In this document: piece after piece, positions 45,117 through 52,817 of the stretch
How the letters are laid out: the number at the start of each line of letters is the position of its first letter
How positions within the stretch are numbered: position 1 is the stretch's first letter
Source: Nostoc linckia NIES-25
GTDB taxonomy: Bacteria > Cyanobacteriota > Cyanobacteriia > Cyanobacteriales > Nostocaceae
Direction: 5' to 3'
DNA length: 64,000 nt
Assembly: GCF_002368035.1 (NCBI RefSeq)
Contig: NZ_AP018222.1
Span: 5,850,738 to 5,914,737, forward strand
Notes under the pieces: model-generated
Database searches by the model: none
Seen by the model: the letters and a program-made list of their open reading frames with translations, nothing else
Told to the model about the DNA's origin: nothing
Position numbers and translations under genes: made by a program

Positions 45117-46546
45117 CGATTTGGAGTCATTTCGATGGTATTTGCATCCAGCCAGACAGACAGACTGTTCTCCACCAACTCGTTAAACAGTCGCTTTAAC
45201 TCCTCTGAATTAAACCGCTGCCCTTTTACCTTAAAGTTCGGTTGTACCTCGGCAATTACAGCTTTGGTTTTGCCCGTGCGCTGAAGATATTGAAGCAGAG
45301 ATTGGGCATTGGGTGTCAGAGGTGGTTCGGGTTGAACCGTCAAACATGCTTGCAGTTTTTCTCTAGCATCGCGATCGTAGCCGGAGTAATTAGTGAGGGC
45401 TGGTAGCGGCAACCATTTATTAAATTGCCCGTAGTAGTAGCATCTGCCAACAGGAGATTCATTGCATAAATCCTGGATATCTTCTGAAGAGAGTTTGCGA
45501 TCTGGTGGCAACCATTTGGTTGAAGTTAAAGCTGTGTAAGTAGCCAAACTTTCAAGAGTAACTATTGCTAGCGCCATGAATTGCGATCGCATCCCGCCAC
45601 TAATGCCAATATCTTCAGTATTTGGGTTTAGTGCAATAATCCAAATATTCCACCCCTCAGAATCTCCAACACTAACTAATCCGGCAATTACAGATTTAAA
45701 CCAACTGCCTTCACCATTATTTTTCATCAAAGTAGAGAGGTAAGTTGCTTCATCTAAAATCAGCAACTTTTCACTAGGTAAATTTTGAAATTCTTTGATA
45801 GCAGCTTTAAACCATTCAATTACCGCAGAGGGTTTTTGTTTTAGTGCCTTGATACGTTTTAAAATGTCTACTCTTCCAGTAAAATAACCGGTTTCTTTCT
45901 CATCTCCTTTGGGGTCAATGTAGAAAATAGTAGTGTTTGGATGTTTGGGTTTAATCGCATCTAGGGCGTTACTAACTGTTAATCCCTTGCCCCCACCTTG
46001 GGCGGCAATTATTAGAAGATTGCGAACGCGATCGCTCATCGCCCCAATCAAATCATTGGTTTTTGCAGGAGAGCTAATGGAAGTAATTACCCCGCGTACA
46101 GCGCTCGTTGTACTTCCCACAAGTGCTGCAACTTTTTGGTTAACAGGCATAGCAGTTGAGGTTTGCTTGGGCAGCAGCGCCATCGCATCAGAGCTTGGGT
46201 TGTGTCCGCGATCGCTCGCCCATTGGATTTGGTTTATGCACTCCTCCAACCCAACTTGCTGAATGTAATCCTTGAGGTTGTTACCTTCCAGAAATGGTGC
46301 AACACAGCCATATTCTCTAATTGCCTCCTCAGCCGAGTTGACGGAATTAGTTTTTTTGAAAGAACGGTACAAAATGAGCGCTCCTGCTAGTACCCCGGTC
46401 AGGGGAGAGGCAACCGCCCCCAGCACCAAACCGACGACAATCGCCCCGCCGACACCGAGGTTGCTATCTTTTGAATCAACCTGCTCGACTGCTAATTCTT
46501 GCCAGTCTTCAGGAGAGCGTTTTTTTTCAGGCCTGAAATTAGTCAT
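45080..46546 (-). CDS. FtsK/HerA-like membrane-anchored P-loop ATPase
   Basis: This is a 488-residue protein. Hydrophobic residues 31-60 form a membrane hairpin. Walker A lies at residues 181-188 (AAQGGGKG, with Gly in place of the usual final Ser/Thr) and Walker B at 261-266 (LLILDE). A C-terminal winged-helix-like region (about 410-470, LLQYLQRTGKTKAVIAEVQ) follows. Such ATPases move DNA: conjugation coupling proteins, FtsK-like pumps, and the packaging ATPases of tailless viruses share this fold. I recognise no relaxase or mating-pair genes nearby, which leaves packaging or segregation equally plausible. The last 15 codons derive from the TTCTGTC repeats. Confidence 0.75.
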   Translation of the reverse strand: MTNFRPEKKRSPEDWQELAVEQVDSKDSNLGVGGAIVVGLVLGAVASPLTGVLAGALILYRSFKKTNSVNSAEEAIREYGCVAPFLEGNNLKDYIQQVGLEECINQIQWASDRGHNPSSDAMALLPKQTSTAMPVNQKVAALVGSTTSAVRGVITSISSPAKTNDLIGAMSDRVRNLLIIAAQGGGKGLTVSNALDAIKPKHPNTTIFYIDPKGDEKETGYFTGRVDILKRIKALKQKPSAVIEWFKAAIKEFQNLPSEKLLILDEATYLSTLMKNNGEGSWFKSVIAGLVSVGDSEGWNIWIIALNPNTEDIGISGGMRSQFMALAIVTLESLATYTALTSTKWLPPDRKLSSEDIQDLCNESPVGRCYYYGQFNKWLPLPALTNYSGYDRDAREKLQACLTVQPEPPLTPNAQSLLQYLQRTGKTKAVIAEVQPNFKVKGQRFNSEELKRLFNELVENSLSVWLDANTIEMTPNRTESDSGQNGQK

Positions 46547-46612
46547 AATTAATCAATGCAAAAATACGGGAGGGTGCCCTCCCTGTTTTCTAATCGAACT
46601 ATCCGGTTAGTT

Positions 46613-47287
46613 TTACTTCAGATATCTGCTGGTTTCTGTCCACCACAGCGCCACGTTCAGCAAAATTTCAATTGCAAACATGGTGATTAGCATCAGTGCA
46701 ACAGCGCCCCAGTCAATCAAATGCCACTGGCCAGTCAAGAGAACAAAGAACAATTGACCGATGTCGCCCCCAGCGATAGGGGGATAAGCGATACCACAAA
46801 ACACCGCGTCAACACCGTATGCAACTTTGGCGTAGGTTCTGGCTTTCCTCATTGATTGCAATGGGAGCAGGTTGTACAGCCGTTTTAGCTGCTTGACTAC
46901 CGGATCGTCGCTCTCGCTGACTTGGTACGCTCCCCCGCTGGCAACTTCATCCAGGATATTTTTGATGTACTTTCGGTTATGCTTCAGGAGTATGGGTAGG
47001 ATTTGGCACACTTGAATTACTGCCCAAATTAGTAAACCTATGCCCCAATGGCTTATTAAACCAATAGCAGCAAGCACTTTCCCTAAAACAGGGATTGCGT
47101 AGAATCCTTGAATGAGAGTAGTGTCAATTACCTTACCCGAAAGAATTTTGACTACATAGGCGTAAGGGCCGATGTTTAGGTAACAAATCCACAGTCCTAA
47201 GCCGATTACACCCCACTTAGCAATTTGTAAAGCAGTTTTTGAGGGGTTGAATTTGATTTTTTTCTTACGTCCAAAAAATGTGGTCAT
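46613..47287 (-). CDS. Polytopic membrane protein of the ATPase operon
   Basis: This 224-residue protein has a basic N-terminus and about five hydrophobic segments (about 22-45, 58-78, 80-102, 150-172, 190-215). A cytoplasmic loop between segments (KYIKNILDEVASGGAYQVSE) is charged. It lies just upstream of the ATPase, and its start overlaps the preceding gene by ATGA, so the three products are probably made together. It could be the membrane platform for the ATPase. No named family is recognised. Confidence 0.65.
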   Translation of the reverse strand: MTTFFGRKKKIKFNPSKTALQIAKWGVIGLGLWICYLNIGPYAYVVKILSGKVIDTTLIQGFYAIPVLGKVLAAIGLISHWGIGLLIWAVIQVCQILPILLKHNRKYIKNILDEVASGGAYQVSESDDPVVKQLKRLYNLLPLQSMRKARTYAKVAYGVDAVFCGIAYPPIAGGDIGQLFFVLLTGQWHLIDWGAVALMLITMFAIEILLNVALWWTETSRYLK

Positions 47288-47748
47288 TGGTAAGTGGCTC
47301 TCCGATTTTGTTTAAGGGATTGCTTGATTAGTAGGCTATTCCCCGTAAAAGCCTCAGAGGTAATGACTGGTTGAAATTTACCATCGCCGTCAAAATCTCG
47401 CGGTTCTAAAATCGCCGTAGTTCCATAGCCATCGCAGACTACGGTGCCTTTGGGCAGTGGCTGTTTGGTAATGGGGTCGTAGACGGGTCTGCCTTGGGCG
47501 ATCGCTACTAATTGCCCTTTGTACAGTAGGACGAGACAGCCATTTTTGTAACGTTCGTCTGCAATGGTGGCTTGATTCTTTGCAGCCTGTTGGGTAGCTC
47601 GCAGTTCGTTGTTTCTGGCTGTGGCTTGTTGCATCATCTCTCTGGCACTGCCGAGAGAGTTAAAATTGTTAGTTACCTTGCCACTGTTAAACAATAGGCT
47701 TAGTCCCGTGCCTGCTGTTAGCAGTACTGTTATAAAATCAAATTTCAT
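47284..47748 (-). CDS. Exported or membrane-anchored small protein
   Basis: This is a 154-residue protein. The N-terminus (FDFITVLLTAGTGLSLLFNSG, about 3-22) is a signal or anchor helix, followed by a coiled-coil stretch (SAREMMQQATARNNELRATQ, about 33-60) and a beta-rich end (CLVLLYKGQLVAIAQGRPVY, GTVVCDGYGTTAILEPRDF). Two Cys in the exported part could form a disulphide. It is coupled to the membrane-protein gene by a four-base overlap, suggesting a shared membrane complex. Family unknown. Confidence 0.62.
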   Translation of the reverse strand: MKFDFITVLLTAGTGLSLLFNSGKVTNNFNSLGSAREMMQQATARNNELRATQQAAKNQATIADERYKNGCLVLLYKGQLVAIAQGRPVYDPITKQPLPKGTVVCDGYGTTAILEPRDFDGDGKFQPVITSEAFTGNSLLIKQSLKQNRRATYQ

Positions 47749-47929
47749 CGCCGTCCTCTGAGTCTAAGGGATTGACGGTGCTGACAAAGTGAACTTTTTC
47801 TTCACTAGCTTGGGCTATAGAGAGTGCTTCTTGTGCATCGTCTGTGGGAGTTACTTTGGTTACTCCAGCTTCGGCGCTGCCCTCGCAGACGTAATACTTG
47901 GCCTTGGAAGTGGTGCTATCGAGTGTCAT
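47738..47929 (-). CDS. Small acidic protein of the ATPase operon
   Basis: This is a 63-residue acidic protein (KYYVCEGSAEAGVTKVTPTD, then EDGDEI at the end) with mixed strand and helix character. It has no membrane segment. It overlaps the next gene by 11 bp, and its start shares bases with the preceding stop, so it is embedded in a tightly packed operon. Function is unknown, and similarity searches would be of little power at this size. Confidence 0.5.
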   Translation of the reverse strand: MTLDSTTSKAKYYVCEGSAEAGVTKVTPTDDAQEALSIAQASEEKVHFVSTVNPLDSEDGDEI

Positions 47930-48162
47930 TAGACTTCCTCCAGGGAACCATTAATGTTCCCTTGCTCGTTTTGCCCGTTCCAATAATGCTGCATTGCCTC
48001 TTGGATTGTTTCTTGGTCTTTTTCAGTGCGCCCAAAATTGGGTAAGCCGGCTTCGTCGCTGGCAACGATCTTAGACGCAGCCTCGGCAATCTCTCTCGGC
48101 ACGCTTGCTGAGAGCAGTGCATCAAGGGATGCATCATAAATATTTTGTTTGAATTCAGGCAT
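47929..48162 (-). CDS. Small helical protein of the partition/ATPase operon
   Basis: This is a 77-residue protein from the ATG at 48162 (MPEFKQNIYDASLDALLSAS), which has AAGGAA about 11 nt upstream; the frame is open to 48207. It is predicted mostly helical and acidic at the end. It sits 88 bp downstream of the ParR-like gene across a pair of HIP1 octamers. No family is recognised. Confidence 0.52.
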   Translation of the reverse strand: MPEFKQNIYDASLDALLSASVPREIAEAASKIVASDEAGLPNFGRTEKDQETIQEAMQHYWNGQNEQGNINGSLEEV

Positions 48163-48249
48163 TTTGATAGAATTCCTTTGTAATCTACATTTGCAGTGTG
48201 GATACATCTCTTGGGGAGGCGATCGCTTGTGTACCTGAGCGATCGCTGA

Positions 48250-48498
48250 CTAAATGCCTCCTAGCGGGGCGAATTGTTTGGTTTGCGCTAGCTTCGGCTG
48301 AAGTTTCGGTAGGTCAGAGCTAGCCTGTGCAATTGGAAGTTGCACCGTTGGCGACTTCAAAGCGTTGACGAGATGGTCGCCGTAGCAAACCAACAAAATT
48401 GAAAACAGCTGAGATAAGGTGCTAATTCCTGTCTCTTCCATAATTTGGTCGGCTTTTGGTTTGTGCTTGGGGTCAAGTACAATGCGGGTTTGTGCCAT
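48250..48498 (-). CDS. Probable ParR-like partition adaptor
   Basis: This is an 82-residue protein. Residues 2-45 (TRIVLDPKHKPKADQIMEET, SQLFSILLVCYGDHLV) have the strand-helix-helix order of a ribbon-helix-helix DNA-binding domain, and the rest is a Pro/Gln-rich tail. Its ATG shares a base with the stop of the ParM-like gene (TAATG). In ParM systems the downstream gene is the centromere-binding adaptor ParR, so position and fold agree. The centromere site is not identified with certainty. Confidence 0.6.
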   Translation of the reverse strand: MAQTRIVLDPKHKPKADQIMEETGISTLSQLFSILLVCYGDHLVNALKSPTVQLPIAQASSDLPKLQPKLAQTKQFAPLGGI

Positions 48499-49517
48499 TA
48501 GTCCATGTGTGCCATTGCAATCAGGTTGAAAAATTGGGGACGGTCAGGGATGAAGAATCTGTCGCCGGTTGATTCGCAAATTGGGCGGGCAAGCTGGGCG
48601 CTGCCACCGACCACCAAGACATGACCGAGTTGGGGCATGTGAGTTGCCCACTTAGAGCGAATTTCTGAACGTGCAGCTTCTACCCACTGGGAGGCGCAGC
48701 GGTCGTAAATTTCCCAAAAATCAAGGCTGTCGATTCCATAGAGGTAATCGCCCCGCTCGATTGCGTCCATGATGTCGCTTAGAGATGGGGAGTAGTCGAG
48801 GTTGTAAGCTTCCTTGAGTTCGGTGGCTATCTGCTGGGCTAGCTGTTTGGTTCCCGGTAAAATCACCTCAGCATCGTGGATCATTGTGCCATTGGGGGTG
48901 TAAATCCTAGCGATCGATGTGCCGCCGCCGATGTCCCAAACTGCGTTTTTGGCTTCTGGGAATTCATAGAATCCCTGTTTTTGGGCGTAAAGAAAAGCCG
49001 GGTAAGTCTCATCGATGGGTTCTACATGGTTTACGGTGTAAGTGATTTCGTCTCCATTGCGGACAAATTCACGAGTTAATGGGCGATTTGCAATCCGTTG
49101 CACCGCGGCCACGTCGTCATCGTTGAGGGAATTGGGTAAGGCGATAGCTAACCGCTCAATGCGAACGTGGTTGAAACCTGGGTTGGGTTTGATGGCAACC
49201 AGTACTAATATTTCGGCTAGTTCGCATTTGTCTTTTTGAAAAGTTGGCTCCCCACTTAGCTCTTGAGCTAATCGCCCAATTACGTAGCGCTTGGCGCCTA
49301 GCTCTAAAGTAACTGTTTGGCAGTCATATTTTAATCGTTTCCATTGATACTCAGTAAGTTCTTTTAAGCAGCTGGGGATGCACCGAACTTTATTATCCGT
49401 ATCTATCCACTTAATAAAGCGGTTGCCACCGTCAAAGACTACTCGCGCTCTTGTTTGTCCGTTTTGCGGATACGGCGCAAGTCCGTTTTGCGGTTGCAAG
49501 TGTGCGTTAGCGTTCAT
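48498..49517 (-). CDS. ParM/StbA-like actin-type plasmid segregation ATPase
   Basis: This is a 339-residue protein with the actin-fold nucleotide motifs: phosphate-1 D29-G-G-N in VVFDGGNRFIKW, phosphate-2 D194-I-G-G-G-T in AVWDIGGGTSIA, and the adenosine motif VLVVGGSAQLA near 299-309. It also has the ParM-like LPGTKQLAQQI stretch. It should form ATP-driven filaments that push sister DNA copies apart. That is a function of low-copy plasmids, so its presence implies that the element spends time as an autonomous circle. The downstream ribbon-helix-helix-like gene is its likely partner. Confidence 0.85.
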   Translation of the reverse strand: MNANAHLQPQNGLAPYPQNGQTRARVVFDGGNRFIKWIDTDNKVRCIPSCLKELTEYQWKRLKYDCQTVTLELGAKRYVIGRLAQELSGEPTFQKDKCELAEILVLVAIKPNPGFNHVRIERLAIALPNSLNDDDVAAVQRIANRPLTREFVRNGDEITYTVNHVEPIDETYPAFLYAQKQGFYEFPEAKNAVWDIGGGTSIARIYTPNGTMIHDAEVILPGTKQLAQQIATELKEAYNLDYSPSLSDIMDAIERGDYLYGIDSLDFWEIYDRCASQWVEAARSEIRSKWATHMPQLGHVLVVGGSAQLARPICESTGDRFFIPDRPQFFNLIAMAHMD

Positions 49518-49779
49518 TAACTAATTCCTCCAGGAGTCCAGCGGCGATGTCAGTTGCTAAGAGAATCTGTGAGTCTTCGTCCAAGGCGTCTATCCAGGTT
49601 ATGACCTGCTCGGAGATATCGGTAAATCCCCACTCCTTAAGCTGGTGGGCGATGGTGGTTTGTTCGCGGAGGGATAGAAAAATTAGGCAGTTTAAACCTA
49701 TAGACTGGCGGCGGTCAAAATAACGGTCGATATATGCAATGATGTTCGACCTGTCGATATCTGCTAAAATGTCGTTCAT
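49507..49779 (-). CDS. Small helical protein upstream of parM-like gene
   Basis: This 90-residue acidic and helical protein (DILADIDRSNIIAYIDRYFD, LREQTTIAHQLKEWGFTDIS) has a C-terminal ELVNER that overlaps the ParM-like start by 11 bp. It has no membrane segment or Cys pattern. It could be a regulator of the partition genes by position, but there is no family evidence. Confidence 0.55.
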   Translation of the reverse strand: MNDILADIDRSNIIAYIDRYFDRRQSIGLNCLIFLSLREQTTIAHQLKEWGFTDISEQVITWIDALDEDSQILLATDIAAGLLEELVNER

Positions 49780-49805
49780 TTGTCCTTCGTATTAATGGTT
49801 TTTAC

Positions 49806-50279
49806 TCAGTCCAGGGTTGCTCCTTGCCCCCCTGGATTTTTAATGGCATCCTCAGAAGGGCAAATTTCGGGAGTACCAGTGATGAAGTAAGCCCATAATG
49901 CCCGTGCTGTTCTACCGAAAAATTTGACTGGTTCCTCTTGTCCTGCCTGATAAATGAGAACTGCGTTATCTAGCTTTTTAATTCGGTTAACGCTTTCAGT
50001 GTTGAGGATGAAACTTTCTTCAATGCGGATGAATTTAGCCATGCTGGTTACTGTAGATACATAACATTCACACAAGTTGTTAGAAGCAAAGTTCACTGTA
50101 AAGAATTCCCAAAAGTACTCTGCATCCATGTCATCAATTCTTCGAGTTTCGGTTTCTCCTTTGAATAAAACGAAAATCTTACCAGCACCGATTTTTTCGA
50201 TCCGGTTGATATTGTCGTAGCAGAGAGCTTCGTCTTCTTTGAATTGATGAAAGTTATTGATGAAAGGAAGGTTATTCAT
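49806..50279 (-). CDS. Unknown protein with an internal duplication
   Basis: This is a 157-residue soluble protein. Two halves resemble each other: NINRIEKIGAGKIFVLFKGETETRRI with YFWEFF in the first, and SVNRIKKLDNAVLIYQAGQE with ALWAYF in the second. Each gives a strand-rich unit ended by an aromatic helix. This looks like a tandem domain duplication. The Thr/Arg-rich ETRRI segment is exposed. No family is recognised. It lies in the leftward operon 27 bp upstream of the next gene. Confidence 0.6.
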   Translation of the reverse strand: MNNLPFINNFHQFKEDEALCYDNINRIEKIGAGKIFVLFKGETETRRIDDMDAEYFWEFFTVNFASNNLCECYVSTVTSMAKFIRIEESFILNTESVNRIKKLDNAVLIYQAGQEEPVKFFGRTARALWAYFITGTPEICPSEDAIKNPGGQGATLD

Positions 50280-50316
50280 CTAATAAGCTCACTTGGTTAC
50301 TAATAGTTAGATGTGT

Positions 50317-50724
50317 TTATTCCTCGTCGTCTACAGGTATTCGTCTGATTTCGATTTCTACTGCTGTACGTTTAGGGGTAAAGCTATCGATGTAGTATTC
50401 CTGGTCGTAGTCATCTTTGATTACTACATCCATGTCTTCAAAAAATTCTCGTAGTTTGTTCCTCAATTCCTCAACTTTTTTTCTTTTAAATGTTGATGTA
50501 TCGGCTGCTTTTTCTGGCGCGAGGTTTTCTTCTGGTATGATTCTTTCTCGGTTGTCATTTTCGCTGATTATGATAACCGTGCCGCGTTCTTCATCGTCAC
50601 GACAAGTTACGAATAATTCAGGTTCAATGGCGTCTTTGATTTCTAAATCCCAGCAATCTAAGGTCACTGGTGCGTCAGGAGAATAGCATCGTAGTCTCTG
50701 GATAAGTTGCCATGCTGTTGTCAT
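50317..50724 (-). CDS. Unknown acidic protein of the element
   Basis: This is a 135-residue strongly acidic protein. It starts TTAWQLIQRLRCYSPDAPVTLDC, a segment resembling the starts of small phage- or plasmid-encoded proteins of unknown function. A basic helix (TFKRKKVEELRNKLREFF) and a beta-rich acidic tail follow. It has no membrane segment. It belongs to the leftward run of small genes between the XRE regulator and the ParM-like gene. Confidence 0.58.
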   Translation of the reverse strand: MTTAWQLIQRLRCYSPDAPVTLDCWDLEIKDAIEPELFVTCRDDEERGTVIIISENDNRERIIPEENLAPEKAADTSTFKRKKVEELRNKLREFFEDMDVVIKDDYDQEYYIDSFTPKRTAVEIEIRRIPVDDEE

Positions 50725-50738
50725 GTTATTTCCCGTAA

Positions 50739-50984
50739 TTAATAAGTTCCACCTACTCCAGTGCCGCTACATTCAGGACACTCCCAACCCACTGAGCCGT
50801 AAAGATAACCACTTCCTTGGCAGTGAGGGCAGTCGTAGTATCTACCGGAATCTTCTTGGTAGAAGAAATCCTCCGGGATGGAAATGCTGTCTGGGTCGTC
50901 CGCGAAGTTTGGAATGAATGGGGTAGTAGTTTTTGGTTTTTCTTGGTTAGGCTCCATTTTCAGTACAACTATTTTTTTATACAT
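50739..50984 (-). CDS. DnaJ-type zinc-finger small protein
   Basis: This is an 81-residue protein (72 if it starts at the internal Met at 50957). The C-terminal part has two CxxCxGxG motifs (CPHCQGSG and CPECSGTG), the unit that binds zinc in the DnaJ central domain. Here they stand alone after an acidic, Pro-rich N-terminus. It may be a small chaperone-like or nucleic-acid adaptor. The two motifs are enough to bind a single zinc ion. The stop lies just before the next gene. Confidence 0.68.
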   Translation of the reverse strand: MYKKIVVLKMEPNQEKPKTTTPFIPNFADDPDSISIPEDFFYQEDSGRYYDCPHCQGSGYLYGSVGWECPECSGTGVGGTY

Positions 50985-51014
50985 CTAGCATGGATGAGAG
51001 CTAGGTATTGCCAT

Positions 51015-51348
51015 ACCCCGCGACGCTACGACTTATGGCGTTTAGCACCTGCATCGAACAAATCCTCTAAGGCTTTCAACTCTGCTTCTTCTTCAGGGGT
51101 AATGGGTGACAGGGGTCGCGCCATAATTTCAGTTAATGTTTTTTTACCTGGGTGATCCGGAAACTTTGTGTCAAAGAATTTCTCCACTTCCTTTAGTTCA
51201 GCTTCTTCTGACGGGGTAATCGGTGGCAGGGGCCGCGCCATGATTTCGCTAAGTGTGTGTTTTCGTTTTTCGGTCATTGTTAAGGCTCCCTAAAGGTTAG
51301 TTTTGGTGGATTATCAACTGCCACACCCCGCGACGCTACGACTTATGG
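51015..51348. repeat. 24-bp direct repeat flanking the 83-residue gene
   Basis: The same 24 bp (ACCCCGCGACGC then TACGACTTATGG) occurs at 51015-51038 and 51325-51348, 310 bp apart. In both copies, read leftward, it encodes the tail HKS and a TAG stop. The right copy therefore looks like the surviving 3' end of a lost tandem copy of the 83-residue gene. Confidence 0.8.
51026..51277 (-). CDS. Small protein of two tandem 36-residue repeats
   Basis: This is an 83-residue protein. Residues 9-42 and 48-80 are copies of one unit: LSEIMARPLPPITPSEEAEL and LTEIMARPLSPITPEEEAEL, each followed by a charged helix ending FFD or LFD. The Met-Ala-Arg-Pro-Leu motif and the acidic helix suggest a short peptide-binding or inhibitor unit. 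The gene is bounded by a 24-bp direct repeat whose outer copy appears to be the remnant of a second gene copy. No known family. Confidence 0.65.
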   Translation of the reverse strand: MTEKRKHTLSEIMARPLPPITPSEEAELKEVEKFFDTKFPDHPGKKTLTEIMARPLSPITPEEEAELKALEDLFDAGAKRHKS

Positions 51349-51549
51349 ATGTTTGGCTATGAATTGAGAACTGACAATTGAGAATTGAGAATTAACAAGG
51401 CACTCAGCGCTGGCAGGTCTTTCTTTGTTGCACTGGGGGCGGCAGGCTGCCATCTCTGCCTGGTTTGCGTAAGCAGTGTCAAGAAAATTTTCACGACAAT
51501 TTTTCAGGACTTATGTCCTGATTTTCTTTGTGTTGGTCTACGTTTTTTG

Positions 51550-51804
51550 TTAGGCAGTAGCTTCAGCAGGAGCAGCTAAACTTTGAGGCAGCGCATCAAA
51601 CGACACGCCAACGCTCTGACAAAAAACCTGCCATTGAGTTCTAGTCATTGAAGGCTCCATCCCCTCGTTCTCCCATCGCCTGAGAGTGGAAACTGCGATG
51701 CCAAGGTAGACAGCGAGTTGTTCCTGTGACAAGCCTGCATTTTCTCTAAGCGCTTTTAACACTGATTTCGGTGCCAGTTGTTGCTTTTTTTGTTCTACAG
51801 CCAT
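51550..51804 (-). CDS. XRE-family transcriptional regulator
   Basis: This is an 84-residue protein from the ATG at 51804; the frame is open to 51888, but the extra codons cover the likely promoter. The helix-turn-helix reads LSQEQLAVYLGIAVSTLRRWENEG (about 25-48), the Xre/Cro type. It should be the control switch of the element: it sits at the divergence point between the leftward genes and the rightward replication genes. A perfect 8-bp inverted repeat at 51878-51900 is the likely operator. Ala/Pro-rich tail. Confidence 0.82.
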   Translation of the reverse strand: MAVEQKKQQLAPKSVLKALRENAGLSQEQLAVYLGIAVSTLRRWENEGMEPSMTRTQWQVFCQSVGVSFDALPQSLAAPAEATA

Positions 51805-51877
51805 AATATCATAACAGGCGCTCAAATCAAGCGGTTTAAAAAGCCTGTTGATGAGAGCGCCAATTCCATAAACAACA

Positions 51878-51900
51878 TGAGCGGTCAATGTAACCGCTCA
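51878..51900. promoter_or_regulatory. Candidate operator for the XRE regulator
   Basis: TGAGCGGT (51878-51885) is mirrored exactly by ACCGCTCA (51893-51900) with a 7-nt centre. It lies 74 bp upstream of the XRE start and 188 bp upstream of the rightward gene, where a repressor could govern both directions. Confidence 0.5.
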
Positions 51901-51970
51901 TTTTCTAGAATCTCACAACAAATCAGAGACGGCGATGCACAATTCAACAAACTGCTTATTACAGTGCGAT

Positions 51971-51999
51971 TTGACGTATTCAACCGTGCTAATTACTAA
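51971..51999 (+). promoter_or_regulatory. Candidate rightward promoter of the element
   Basis: TTGACG (51971-51976) and TACTAA (51994-51999) are spaced by 17 nt. The pair would start transcripts near 52006 for the plus-strand replication and integrase genes. Confidence 0.5.
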
Positions 52000-52049
52000 A
52001 CAGGTAAAAATTCTTATGACAGGACAATTAAGCAAAATTCAACAAAATA

Positions 52050-52086
52050 CGGGTATCCTCTGATGCTTTGACACAGAGAATACCCG
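52050..52086 (+). promoter_or_regulatory. Hairpin abutting the start codon at 52088
   Basis: CGGGTAT and CTCTG (52050-52062) pair with CAGAG and ATACCCG (52074-52086) with a single mismatch, ending two bases before an ATG. It could hide the start or act as an early terminator or attenuator of the rightward transcript. It cannot be a simple terminator as no T-run follows. Confidence 0.5.
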
Positions 52087-52087
52087 C

Positions 52088-52462
52088 ATGGTGGGATTGA
52101 AGATCTACCTTTCAATCCTTATGCAAATTGTAATCCTGCTTTTCTGGCTAGCGTTAATGTGCTTCCTCCTGTGGATAGCTTTTCTCGTCGTACAAACTGA
52201 CCAAGAAACTCGCAGACGCTACCACCCGCAGCCAACAACACGCAGACAGACCAAGAAAAACACACCATTATTTCAGTCCAAGCGTCCCTCTAGCGACACA
52301 GCTAGTTATTCTCAACAGTGGAAAGAACTAGTAACTTTGGTGCAAGGTGACACAGCTACGGCTGACCGACTCATTGATGGCGAACGAAGACGAAACCCAG
52401 AACGCAGTTCTGAATGGTGTGTAGATAAAGTTCTTTGGCAATTGAAACGCGATCGGCGTTAG
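52088..52462 (+). CDS. Small membrane protein, first rightward gene
   Basis: This is a 124-residue protein. Residues 5-37 (IYLSILMQIVILLFWLALMC onward) form one or two membrane helices. The rest is a basic, Gln/Arg-rich cytoplasmic domain (YSQQWKELVTLVQGDTATADR). The ATG at 52088 is directly preceded by a strong hairpin, and a second Met is at residue 12; neither has a good Shine-Dalgarno site. A clear terminator follows at 52485. Function is unknown, and it might tether element DNA or a nuclease to the membrane. Confidence 0.6.
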   Translation: MVGLKIYLSILMQIVILLFWLALMCFLLWIAFLVVQTDQETRRRYHPQPTTRRQTKKNTPLFQSKRPSSDTASYSQQWKELVTLVQGDTATADRLIDGERRRNPERSSEWCVDKVLWQLKRDRR

Positions 52463-52484
52463 CTAACTCCAACAAGAGTTAAGC

Positions 52485-52519
52485 GGCGGCTGGTCAGCAA
52501 GGACAGCCGCCATTTTTAT
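52485..52519 (+). terminator. Rho-independent terminator
   Basis: GGCGGCTG (52485-52492) pairs with CAGCCGCC (52504-52511), followed by ATTTTTATT. It lies just after the small membrane-protein gene. Confidence 0.82.
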
Positions 52520-52545
52520 TGCCCACCAATTACAGGAACAAACCG

Positions 52546-52773
52546 ATGATTAGAGCCAAATTCACCTGCCAACAGAATCTCCCAGATCGCGAAACCAAAA
52601 CAGCAACAGTCATCCTCACCCCAGTGACCACCAACCCGCCCAGTGAAGAGAACCTAACTTTCTGGAGTGCAACGCCAGCCGGAAGAATAGAACTTCAAAT
52701 CACCAACCCAGAGGCATCGGCTCAATTTGCTGTGGGCACTGACTATTACGTTGACTTCACCGCTGTCAGTTGA
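52546..52773 (+). CDS. Small beta-rich protein of the element
   Basis: This is a 75-residue protein from the ATG at 52546, chosen because AGGAA lies 7 nt upstream; a TTG at 52519 falls inside the terminator. It is predicted almost entirely strand (KTATVILTPVTTN, GRIELQITNPEASAQFAVGT, YYVDFTAV). A similar organisation is seen in small plasmid- or phage-encoded proteins of unknown role. It has no Cys or membrane segment. Confidence 0.58.
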   Translation: MIRAKFTCQQNLPDRETKTATVILTPVTTNPPSEENLTFWSATPAGRIELQITNPEASAQFAVGTDYYVDFTAVS

Positions 52774-52817
52774 AATCGCGCCAGGAGCGATCGCTAATAC
52801 CTAATGACTAACATCCA

